64,000 bases of DNA from Nitrospirillum amazonense (GTDB lineage Bacteria; Pseudomonadota; Alphaproteobacteria; Azospirillales; Azospirillaceae), in assembly GCF_007828035.1 (NCBI RefSeq), contig NZ_VITV01000004.1, forward strand, positions 77,559-141,558, in the 5' to 3' direction. The first letter of the stretch is position 1. Each line of letters begins with the position of its first letter. The notes under the pieces are model-generated. The model worked only from the letters and a program-made list of their open reading frames with translations. It was not told where the DNA came from and did no database searches. Below, in pieces: positions 7,018-14,155 of the stretch. Position numbers and translations under genes: made by a program.

Positions 7018-8340
7018 ATGCTTCCCCAAGAAATCATCCGCCAGAAGCGTGACGGCGGCCGCCTGGCCGCTGCGGACATCACCGACTTCGTACGCGGCCT
7101 GACCGACGGCCGCGTCACCGAGGGCCAGGCCGCCGCCTTCGCCATGGCCGTCTATTTCCAGGGGCTGGAAATGGAGGAGCGCGTGGCCCTGACCCGCGCC
7201 ATGACCCAGTCCGGCACGGTGATGGAATGGCGGTCGCAGAACCTGCCGGGCCCCATCCTGGACAAGCATTCCACCGGCGGCGTGGGCGACAAGGTCAGCC
7301 TGCTGCTGGCGCCGCTGGTGGCGGCTTGCGGCGGCTTCGTGCCCATGCTGTCCGGCCGGGGCCTGGGCCACACCGGCGGCACCTTCGACAAGATGGAAAG
7401 CATCCCCGGCTATGTCGTGCAGCCGGACCTGGAGAGGCTGCGCCAGGTGGTGCGCGAGGTCGGCTGCGCCGTCATCGGCGCCACGTCCGACTTGGCGCCG
7501 GCCGACCGCCGCCTCTATTCCATCCGCGACGTGACCGCGACGGTGGAAAGCATTGACCTCATCACCGCCAGCATCCTGTCCAAGAAGCTGGCCGCCGGGC
7601 TGGACGGCCTGGTCATGGACGTGAAGTTCGGCAGCGGCGCCTTCATGGCCCAGTACGATGACGCCCAGGCCCTGGCCCGCAGCATCGCCACCGTGGCGCG
7701 CGGCGCCGGCCTGCCCACCGTGTCGCTGCTGACCGACATGAATGAGGTGCTGGGCACCACCGCCGGCAATGCGGTGGAGGTGGCGGAGTGCGTGGCCATC
7801 CTGAAGGGTGAAGCGCCGGAGGCCCGCCTGTGGGACGTGACGCGGGAGCTGACGGCCGAGCTGGTGCTGCTGGGCGGTCTGGCCGCCGACCTGCCGGAGG
7901 CGCGGGCCAAGGTGGACCGGGCCCTGGTCGACGGCAGCGCCGCCGACCGCTTCAGCCGCATGGTGACCGCCCTTGGAGGCCCGTCCGATTTCCTGGAACG
8001 GTCGGACACCTACCTGGCGGCGGCACCGGTGGTGCGCGACATCCATGCGGCGGAAGCGGGCATCGTCACCGCCGTGGACACCCGCGCCGTCGGCATCGCC
8101 GTGGTGGCCCTGGGCGGCGGCCGCACCCGGCCGCAGGACGGCGTGGACCATCGCGTCGGCTTCACGGGCATCGCCGGCCTGGGCGATCAGGTCGATCCCG
8201 CCGGCCGTCCGCTGGCGCGCGTGCACGCCGCCACCGAGGCGGACGCCGATGCCGCCGTCGCGGCTTTGCGCCAGGCCTTCACCCTGGGCGCCGGACCGGC
8301 CACGCGCGGCCCCACGGTGACGGAACGCATCCCCGGCTGA
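7018..8340 (+). CDS. deoA: Thymidine phosphorylase
   Basis: The product phosphorolyses thymidine to thymine and deoxyribose 1-phosphate. The N-terminus LPQEIIRQKRDGG and the signature GVGDKVSLLLAPLVA, SGRGLGHTGGT and MDVKFGSGAF all fit DeoA. From ATG 7018 the length is 440 residues, the same as the E. coli enzyme. ATG 7000 would add six residues, and neither start has a clear ribosome site. Downstream is a hairpin terminator at 8403. No phosphopentomutase gene accompanies it here. Confidence 0.92.
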   Translation: MLPQEIIRQKRDGGRLAAADITDFVRGLTDGRVTEGQAAAFAMAVYFQGLEMEERVALTRAMTQSGTVMEWRSQNLPGPILDKHSTGGVGDKVSLLLAPLVAACGGFVPMLSGRGLGHTGGTFDKMESIPGYVVQPDLERLRQVVREVGCAVIGATSDLAPADRRLYSIRDVTATVESIDLITASILSKKLAAGLDGLVMDVKFGSGAFMAQYDDAQALARSIATVARGAGLPTVSLLTDMNEVLGTTAGNAVEVAECVAILKGEAPEARLWDVTRELTAELVLLGGLAADLPEARAKVDRALVDGSAADRFSRMVTALGGPSDFLERSDTYLAAAPVVRDIHAAEAGIVTAVDTRAVGIAVVALGGGRTRPQDGVDHRVGFTGIAGLGDQVDPAGRPLARVHAATEADADAAVAALRQAFTLGAGPATRGPTVTERIPG

Positions 8341-8658
8341 TCGCCTGACCGATGCCCCGGCCATCATTGGCTAAAGCGGCCGCCGCCCCGTGGCACCCAT
8401 GTATCAGGGGGCGTGACCGTCCCCTGATTTCAGAACTCGCCGACGAGGAATACCAGCGGGTCTTGGCGGCTTGACGCCACTATCGGGGGCATCCTTTCGG
8501 ATCCGGCCGCCTGTTCTCGCATTTATTGCATTCTTGACGGTAAACGGCCATGATTCGCCCGCGTCGTTGGGCTGTCGGAATGGCCACCCGCGACTCGCCC
8601 CCTGGTCCCCTGAGACGCCGGCCCGCCGGCCCTCGCCGCCTTGAAGTCCGCCGCTCCC
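8341..8658. other. Intergenic region between deoA and the receiver gene
   Basis: These 318 bases hold the deoA terminator (8403-8430). Beyond it I see an AT-richer patch near 8515-8545 that could carry the promoter of the 8659 gene, but no clear -35/-10 pair and no gene. Confidence 0.5.
8403..8430 (+). terminator. Terminator after deoA
   Basis: ATCAGGGG (8403-8410) pairs perfectly with CCCCTGAT (8421-8428) around a 10-nt loop and is followed by TT and C. The T run is short. Confidence 0.6.
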
Positions 8659-9645
8659 ATGGCCACCGATCTCAGCAAGATCCAGACCCTGCTGGTTGAT
8701 GCCGACCTGAACACCCGGCGCATCCTGCGCGCCATGCTGGCCCGCATGGGCATGGACAAGGTGACGGAACACGCCAACCTGACCGACGCCGCCGGCAGCC
8801 CGGCCACCATAGACCTGGTCATCCTGGATGCCGACCAGGCTGAGGGAGCCGCCCTGCGCTGGATCCACGCCATCCGCCACGGCCTGACGACGCTGAATCC
8901 CTTCGTGGGCGCCATCGTCATGACCTGGAACCCCACCCAGCAGATGATGATCCGCTTCGCCGGTTCCGGCGCGGACGACATCCTGGTGAAGCCCTATTCG
9001 CCCAAGCAGGTGCAGGATCGGCTGGTCAACCTGATCGAGAACCGCAAGAAGTTCGTCGTCACCAGCGACTATATCGGGCCGGACCGCCGCCGCAGCCCCC
9101 GCGAGGGACAGGTGGTGCAGCTGATCGACGTGCCCAACCCCCTGCGCCTGAAGTGCACGGGGGAGTTCGACCGCGTGAACATCCATGAGCTGACGGCCCA
9201 CGCCGCCCAGGTCATCGATTCGGAAAAGGTCATCCGCCACGGCTTCCAGGTGGCCTTCCTGGTGGAATTCGCCCTGCCCGGCCTGTCGGTACACCCGCCG
9301 GAAAAGCGCGGCGTGGACCACGCCCTGCGGGCGGCCCATGTGCTGGAAGACCTGGAGCGGCGCCTGCCCCCGGGGGATCTGCGCCTGGAGGCCACCACCC
9401 ACATCCGCCGCATGGAAAACCTGCTGGGCATCCTGAAGACGCGCGGCGCCCTGCCCGCCGACGAGGTGGAGGCGCTGCGCCGCGAGGCCCACGCCCTGAT
9501 GGGGCTGACCAGCCGGGTGGACGATCCGGAAAAGCGCATGAACGAGGTGCTGGCCGCCGTCGTCGGTTATCGCACCCGGCTGGACCAGCTGACCCTGGCC
9601 AAGACCACCGAGGCGGCGGCCTCCGTCGGTGGCGCCGGCGCGTAG
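8659..9645 (+). CDS. Divergent response-regulator-like protein with a helical C-terminal region
   Basis: The first ~120 of 328 residues read as a receiver domain: VDADLNTR replaces the usual acidic pair, the acceptor would be Asp57 in VILDADQ, and Thr89 and Lys111 (ILVKPYSP) are kept. After the receiver comes a YIGPDRRRSPR segment, seen between receiver and output regions in other alphaproteobacterial proteins, then about 180 residues of helical sequence with no output domain I recognise. It lacks a DNA-binding or enzymatic signature. ATG 8659 is chosen; a TTG 18 nt upstream is possible. Its partner kinase is unknown. Confidence 0.65.
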   Translation: MATDLSKIQTLLVDADLNTRRILRAMLARMGMDKVTEHANLTDAAGSPATIDLVILDADQAEGAALRWIHAIRHGLTTLNPFVGAIVMTWNPTQQMMIRFAGSGADDILVKPYSPKQVQDRLVNLIENRKKFVVTSDYIGPDRRRSPREGQVVQLIDVPNPLRLKCTGEFDRVNIHELTAHAAQVIDSEKVIRHGFQVAFLVEFALPGLSVHPPEKRGVDHALRAAHVLEDLERRLPPGDLRLEATTHIRRMENLLGILKTRGALPADEVEALRREAHALMGLTSRVDDPEKRMNEVLAAVVGYRTRLDQLTLAKTTEAAASVGGAGA

Positions 9646-9767
9646 CCGCCCTGCGGCCCCCGGAACCCCTGCGGCATAAGCCCGCCGGGACCCAAGCCGG
9701 TGGCGCCCCTGGGCCCACCCACGCTATGGTTGCCGCCCGCCCCCATCCCCGAGCCGTCCCCGAACCC

Positions 9768-10910
9768 ATGGCCCCGCACGACCACGACCATCCCAAGTCC
9801 GCCCCGGCGCAAGGCCATGACCATGAACATGGCGGACATGAACACGGGCATGACCACGGCTGCACGGGGCATGACCATGGGCACGACCACCACGACCACG
9901 GCCCCGGCGGGCATGATCATCACGGCCATGACCATGACAACCATGACGGTCATGACCATGGTCATGACCACGACGGCCACGGTCACGACCACCATGGCCA
10001 CAGCCATGGGCTGGGCGGCCACCACCACGCCGCCCCGGCCGATGCCGGCACGGCCTTCGCCATCGGCATCGCCCTGAACCTGGCCTATGTCGGGGCGGAG
10101 GCATTCTATGGCTTCGTCAGCAACTCGCTGGCCCTGCTGGCCGACGCCGGCCACAATCTGTCCGACGTGCTGGGGCTGGCCGCCAGCTGGGTGGCGGTGA
10201 TCCTGGCGCGGCGCCGGCCGTCCAGCCGCTACACCTATGGGCTGGGCGGCAGCTCCATCCTGGCGGCGCTGGCCAACGCGGTGGCCCTGCTGCTGGTCAC
10301 CGGGGGCATCGCCTGGGAAGCCGTGCGCCGTTTCACCGAACCCGAGCCCGCCGCCCCCACCATCATGATGTGGGTCGCGGCCGGCGGCATCCTGGTCAAC
10401 GGCGGCACGGCCCTGCTGTTCATGCGCGGGTCGGAGCATGACCTGAACCTGCGCGGCGCCTTCCTGCACCTGGCGTCGGACGCCCTGGTCACGCTGGGCG
10501 TGGTCATCGCCGGCGCCCTGATCCTGTGGACGGGATGGAATTGGCTGGACCCGGTCATCAGCCTGGTCATCAGCGTGGTCATCGTGCTGGGTACCTGGTC
10601 GCTGCTGCGCGAATCGCTGAACCTGGCCCTTGACGCCGTGCCGGCAGGGGTGGACCTTGCCGCCGTGCGCGCCTACCTGACGGCCCTGCCCGGCGTGGCG
10701 GAGGTGCACGACCTGCACGTCTGGGCGCTCAGCACCACCGACACGGCCCTGACCGCCCACCTGGTGCGCCCCGACAATCGCGACGGCGACCAGTTGCTGG
10801 CGCAAGTCTGCCGCGAGCTGAAAACCCGTTTCCGCATCAACCACGCCACCGTCCAGGTGGAAACCGGCCACGGCGAACCCTGCGCGCTGGCCCCGGACAG
10901 CGTGGTGTAA
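9768..10910 (+). CDS. Cation diffusion facilitator (CzcD/ZitB-type) with His-rich N-terminus
   Basis: This is an inner-membrane metal/proton antiporter of the CDF family, probably exporting Zn2+ or similar metals. The first ~85 residues are a low-complexity His/Asp/Gly region with about 35 histidines. Then come six hydrophobic segments, with the metal-site motifs ADAGHNLSD in the second and HLASDALVT in the fifth, and a C-terminal ferredoxin-like domain with EVHDLHVWALS. An ATG at 9726 would add 14 residues; neither start has a clear ribosome site. It stands alone and is followed by a copy of the dispersed hairpin repeat. Confidence 0.9.
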   Translation: MAPHDHDHPKSAPAQGHDHEHGGHEHGHDHGCTGHDHGHDHHDHGPGGHDHHGHDHDNHDGHDHGHDHDGHGHDHHGHSHGLGGHHHAAPADAGTAFAIGIALNLAYVGAEAFYGFVSNSLALLADAGHNLSDVLGLAASWVAVILARRRPSSRYTYGLGGSSILAALANAVALLLVTGGIAWEAVRRFTEPEPAAPTIMMWVAAGGILVNGGTALLFMRGSEHDLNLRGAFLHLASDALVTLGVVIAGALILWTGWNWLDPVISLVISVVIVLGTWSLLRESLNLALDAVPAGVDLAAVRAYLTALPGVAEVHDLHVWALSTTDTALTAHLVRPDNRDGDQLLAQVCRELKTRFRINHATVQVETGHGEPCALAPDSVV

Positions 10911-10927
10911 GCGGCAGCGCAACGACC

Positions 10928-11022
10928 CAGGACGCGACTGCGTCCGCCGCAGGCTTCCGGGAAGCGAAGCGGACCGGAAACCGAGGACAGCCAAGGGCAG
11001 GACGGCCCGCCGACGCCTGAGG
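10928..11022 (+). repeat. Dispersed hairpin repeat, copy A
   Basis: This is one of five related intergenic elements. It contains the stem GGACGC-GACT-GCGTCC (10930-10945), the core GGGAAGCGAAGCGGAC, and ends GCCTGAGG. It fills the gap between the convergent CDF gene and the 11034-11408 gene. Its outermost hairpin (seen in copies C, D and E) is missing. Confidence 0.7.
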
Positions 11023-11033
11023 CAACGGAAAAA

Positions 11034-11408
11034 CTAATCCTCATTCTTATGGCACGACGCCTTGGTCGTGCCGCCAGCCTCGCACAGCATACCGGTGGAG
11101 GATCGGAAGTTGCCGCCGGCCACGCGCCGCATGCTGACGCCGTTGCTGAACTGCACCCAGCTGCCGGCCCCCCAATGGGCGGTGATGCCGTTGGAGAAGG
11201 ACAGGTTGCCATCGGGCTGGCGGGAGACCACCACGCCGTTGTCGTAGTGGATGAGGCCCTTTTCCTCCGTCGCCGACAGGCCGTTGGTGCATTCCACCAC
11301 CACCGAGGCCGCCACCGGGGCCGCCGCCGCACCCTTCTGCTCGCAGAAGAATTGGGTCTTGCCGCCGGTCAGAACCAGGGCGTAGACGGCGACCTCAAGG
11401 ACGGTCAT
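11034..11408 (-). CDS. Small protein of unknown function
   Basis: I do not recognise this 124-residue product. It opens with a short hydrophobic stretch (VLEVAVYALVLTGG), then an Ala-rich patch, then a Gly/Ser/Asn-rich, beta-looking region with repeated Asn-Gly pairs (DNGVVVS, SNGITAH, SNGVSMR). Four cysteines (FCE, ECT, LCE, SCH) suggest two disulphides if exported, but a typical cleavable signal is not evident. AAGAGG lies just before ATG 11408, which supports translation. It is convergent with the CDF gene across a dispersed repeat. Confidence 0.55.
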   Translation of the reverse strand: MTVLEVAVYALVLTGGKTQFFCEQKGAAAAPVAASVVVECTNGLSATEEKGLIHYDNGVVVSRQPDGNLSFSNGITAHWGAGSWVQFSNGVSMRRVAGGNFRSSTGMLCEAGGTTKASCHKNED

Positions 11409-11489
11409 GGGGCCTCTTGCGGGAAGAAAGGAAATGGATGCGCTATTTTCCGCCCATCGCCGTTTCCCGTCAATTTCAGCCCGTTAAAT

Positions 11490-12260
11490 TCAGGAAGCCC
11501 GGGTGGCCACGATGAACAGCCGGCGGAAGGGGAACAGGGTGCGGCCGTCGGCGCGGCGCGGGTAGGCGGCGGCCAGGGCGGCGCGGTAGCGCTCCGTGAA
11601 ATCCGCCAGTTCCGCCCCCTGCAGCGTTTCCAGCACCGGCAGCATGGCGGTGGCCTTGGTCCATTCCAGGACGGGGTCGGGGCCATCGAGAACGTGCAGG
11701 TACTCTGTCTCCCACACATCCACGTGGGCGGCGATGGGGGCCAGCCAGTCGTAATACTGGGCGGGGTCGTGCACCGGCGCCTCGCGCAGCTTGCCCGCCA
11801 GCGCCGCCGCCCAAGGCCCATCCTCCGCCACCTGGCGCAGCAGGGTGTGGGAGGGGGAGGCGAAGTTGCGCGGCATCTGCACCGCCATCACCCCGCCGGG
11901 CGCGACACCCCTGAGCAGCCGGGGAAACAGGGTCCCGTGCCCCTCCACCCACTGCAGGGCGGCGTTGGAAAACAGCACATCCACCGGCGCCTTGGGGTTC
12001 CAGTGGCGGATGTCGCCCAGTTCCCAGGCGACACGGGCGTCCAGCAGCGCGGCGCGGCCCAGCATGGCGGATGAGCTGTCGATGCCCGCCACCTCCGCCG
12101 CCGACCAGCGGTTGGCCAGCGCCATGGTCAGCTTGCCCGCACCGCAGCCCAAATCCACCACGGTGGCGGGCTTGCACGGCGGCAAGGCCGCGATGAGGTC
12201 ATGCCCCGGGCGGGCACGCGCCGCCTCGAACAATCCATATTGCGCGGGATCCCAGGCCAT
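11490..12260 (-). CDS. tam: Trans-aconitate 2-methyltransferase
   Basis: This 256-residue class I SAM-dependent methyltransferase has motif I in VVDLGCGAGKLT, and the opening MAWDPAQYGLFEAARARP is close to that of Tam. SNAALQWVEGH and MAVQMPRN are further Tam hallmarks. Tam methylates trans-aconitate, an inhibitory by-product of citrate-cycle aconitase. AGGAGG lies about 8 nt before the start. It is separate from the 11034 gene by 81 nt. Confidence 0.88.
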   Translation of the reverse strand: MAWDPAQYGLFEAARARPGHDLIAALPPCKPATVVDLGCGAGKLTMALANRWSAAEVAGIDSSSAMLGRAALLDARVAWELGDIRHWNPKAPVDVLFSNAALQWVEGHGTLFPRLLRGVAPGGVMAVQMPRNFASPSHTLLRQVAEDGPWAAALAGKLREAPVHDPAQYYDWLAPIAAHVDVWETEYLHVLDGPDPVLEWTKATAMLPVLETLQGAELADFTERYRAALAAAYPRRADGRTLFPFRRLFIVATRAS

Positions 12261-12331
12261 CGGCGGTTCCTCCTTCTTCTTGGTGCCTCTCTTATAAGTG
12301 GGGCTTAATCGCCGAAACGCGACTCACCGGA

Positions 12332-13120
12332 TCACGACTCAGCCCCCCGCCGCCAATGGCGAATCGCCACCGGCACCAGGGCCAGCAGCACCAGCAGGAC
12401 CAGGGGGCCGCCCACGTCGGGCCGCAGCACCAGCCCCAGGCCCGGCCGCTCCCCCGCCGCCAGCAGCGCCGGCAGCCGCGCGCCCAGCAAGGCATAGAGG
12501 AATTGCGGGGGGTAGGCGCCCAGGCCGGTGCCGATGATGAAGATGGGGACTGGCATGCGAATCGCCGCCGCCAGCACGTTGATGGCGGAAAACGGCATGA
12601 TCGGCAGCAGGCGCAGCACCAGGATGACGGCCCAGGGCCGGTCCGCAACCGGCCGCAGCCAGCCAGGAAGCCGCCCCGCCACCCCACCCACGCCGGCCCG
12701 GCGCAGGGCCAGGAAGACCAAGGTGCCGCCAAGGGTGCCGCCCGCCACGGAGAGCAGCGCACCCAGGCCGGCGCCGAAGGCGTAGCCCGCCGCCAGGCTC
12801 ACCACCGTGGCCGCCGGCAGGGACAAGGCCGCCACCCCCAACGCCACGCCGAACACCGCCGCCGCGGCCCAGGCGGGATGGCCGGCGACCAGGGCGGAGA
12901 GATCGCCCAAGCGCCCGGTCAGAGCCTCCACCGTCAACCAGTGGTGCCCGCCGGCCGCCAACACCACAATAAGCCCCACCAGCAAAAGGCCAAGGGGCGC
13001 CAGCCGCCCTGTCCAAGACACCAGCGGGCGGGCTGGACGGTCGGCGCCAGAGCTTTCATAATCCTCGGACGCCCTCTCCACAGGCAATGCGGCCATCCTT
13101 TCGACGTGGAACAGGCGCAT
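12332..13120 (-). CDS. TVP38/TMEM64 (DedA-like) membrane protein
   Basis: This 262-residue inner-membrane protein has about five hydrophobic segments. The core fits the TVP38/VTT (SNARE-associated) family: SLPAATVVSLAAGYAFG, the GGTLGGTLVFLALRR helix pair, VLRLLPIMPFSAINVLAAA and IGTGLGAYPPQFLYALLGA. Its function is unknown; relatives act in lipid scrambling or membrane homeostasis. ATG 13120 is used, with ATG 13096 eight residues in as an alternative. The rpmH -35 element touches this start codon, so the two genes diverge from almost the same point. Confidence 0.8.
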   Translation of the reverse strand: MRLFHVERMAALPVERASEDYESSGADRPARPLVSWTGRLAPLGLLLVGLIVVLAAGGHHWLTVEALTGRLGDLSALVAGHPAWAAAAVFGVALGVAALSLPAATVVSLAAGYAFGAGLGALLSVAGGTLGGTLVFLALRRAGVGGVAGRLPGWLRPVADRPWAVILVLRLLPIMPFSAINVLAAAIRMPVPIFIIGTGLGAYPPQFLYALLGARLPALLAAGERPGLGLVLRPDVGGPLVLLVLLALVPVAIRHWRRGAES

Positions 13121-13148
13121 TGACTCTGCGCCGGGCCGCCACTATACA
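13120..13148 (+). promoter_or_regulatory. Sigma-70 promoter of rpmH
   Basis: TTGACT (13120-13125) and TATACA (13143-13148) are 17 bp apart, a near-consensus housekeeping promoter. Transcription would start near 13155, 35 nt before the rpmH start. Confidence 0.75.
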
Positions 13149-13189
13149 ACGCCCTTCCATTTTCCAGTTTTATATCCGGAGTATCAGTC

Positions 13190-13324
13190 GTGAAGCGTAC
13201 GTTCCAGCCGAGCAAGCTCGTGCGTGCCCGCCGCCATGGCTTCCGCGCCCGCATGGCGACCCCCGGCGGTCGCAAGGTGCTGGCCCGCCGTCGCGCCCAG
13301 GGCCGCAAGCGTCTCTCCGCCTAA
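13190..13324 (+). CDS. rpmH: Ribosomal protein L34
   Basis: This 44-residue, strongly basic protein of the large ribosomal subunit begins [20 protein letters not shown] and ends [12 protein letters not shown], a full-length L34. Start is GTG 13190, with GGAG 8 nt upstream. It is followed 9 nt later by rnpA, the near-universal rpmH-rnpA pairing, and driven by the promoter at 13120-13148. No dnaA gene or DnaA-box cluster is beside it, so this is not evidence of an origin. Confidence 0.97.
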   Translation: MKRTFQPSKLVRARRHGFRARMATPGGRKVLARRRAQGRKRLSA

Positions 13325-13333
13325 GGCAGGGAG

Positions 13334-13780
13334 ATGGCGCCCCGGCGCATAGCCGTGGTGGGGCGCCTCTTGAAACGGTCGGAGTTTCTGGCCGTTGCCG
13401 GGGCGCGCCGTAAATGGGCAACCCCCGGCCTGATTTTGCAAGCCCGTGCCCACGACGATCGCCAGCGGCCAGCCGCCGGCGACGTTTTGGTGCGCGTGGG
13501 CTTCACCGCCAGCAAGAAGGTCGGCAACGCCGTCAAGCGCAACCGCGCCCGGCGACGCCTCCGCGCCGCCGTCCGTGCCGTGCTGGCCCTTCATGGCAAG
13601 CCCAACACCGATTTCGTCGTCATCGCGCGCAGCGAAACCGTGACCCGGCGCTACGCCGACCTGTTGGCTGACCTGACCCTGGCCTTGAAAAAGCTGGGCG
13701 CCTGGACCGAGGGCGCCCGGGCTTTCGCCGTGTCCGCAGGCCAGCCAGCCTCGCCGGACGCCGGCCCGGCGGCGTCATGA
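13334..13780 (+). CDS. rnpA: Ribonuclease P protein component
   Basis: This 148-residue basic protein supports the RNase P RNA in trimming tRNA 5' leaders. The RNR signature is present ([21 protein letters not shown]), preceded by [10 protein letters not shown]. The last 25 residues are an Ala/Pro-rich tail beyond the usual end. It overlaps yidD by 4 bp, so rpmH, rnpA and yidD form one translationally linked unit. Confidence 0.95.
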   Translation: MAPRRIAVVGRLLKRSEFLAVAGARRKWATPGLILQARAHDDRQRPAAGDVLVRVGFTASKKVGNAVKRNRARRRLRAAVRAVLALHGKPNTDFVVIARSETVTRRYADLLADLTLALKKLGAWTEGARAFAVSAGQPASPDAGPAAS

Positions 13781-14088
13781 GCCCCCTGGCCCGGCTCCTG
13801 CGCTTGCCCATCCATCTCTACCGGCTGTTGCTGGCGCCCCTGCTGGGCCCACGCTGCCGGTTCGAGCCCAGCTGTTCGGCCTACGCGCTGGAGGCGTTGG
13901 CGGTGCACGGCGGGCTGAAGGGCGGCTGGCTGGCGGTGCGGCGCATCGCCCGCTGCCATCCCTGGAGTGACGGGGGACTGGATCCGGTGCCGCCAGCGGA
14001 CCATATGCCGCCCAAATCATCGCATTTCCGGCGTCATTCGCCTGACATTCAATGCTGCCATATGGACGGGGGACGCGCGGCCCGTTAG
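13777..14088 (+). CDS. yidD: Membrane protein insertion efficiency factor YidD
   Basis: The first ~75 residues are classic Yid[36 protein letters not shown], with the conserved C-x-F-x-P-S-C-S-x-Y, then a membrane-surface helix and [16 protein letters not shown]. It assists YidC-dependent insertion of membrane proteins. The tail after DPVPPADH is not conserved. It overlaps rnpA by ATGA and is followed by yidC. Confidence 0.93.
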   Translation: MSPLARLLRLPIHLYRLLLAPLLGPRCRFEPSCSAYALEALAVHGGLKGGWLAVRRIARCHPWSDGGLDPVPPADHMPPKSSHFRRHSPDIQCCHMDGGRAAR

Positions 14089-14155
14089 GGTCCTGCCGCC
14101 GTTTGTTTCCAGAGTTGCCGCCGTGGCCGGCCCGGGTCGTGTGGGAAGTGAATAC

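Noticed and set aside
6805-8367. 520-codon minus-strand frame opposite deoC/deoA
   Set aside because: It has His/Gln/Gly-rich composition typical of reverse reading of GC-rich genes; deoC and deoA have clear motifs.
9780-10030. Short direct repeats of the CATGACCATGACCAC kind, at first sight like a tandem or CRISPR-type array
   Set aside because: They are irregular, without spacers of fixed length, and encode the His/Asp head of the CDF protein in frame.
9567-10994. 475-codon minus-strand frame opposite the CDF gene
   Set aside because: Its Met/Val-rich stretch is the complement of the His-rich codons and it reads through repeat copy A. It is a shadow frame.
13071-13400. Possible replication origin beside rpmH-rnpA
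   Set aside because: In many bacteria this cluster flanks dnaA/oriC, but here there is no dnaA and no DnaA-box cluster, and the gap is taken up by an ordinary sigma-70 promoter.
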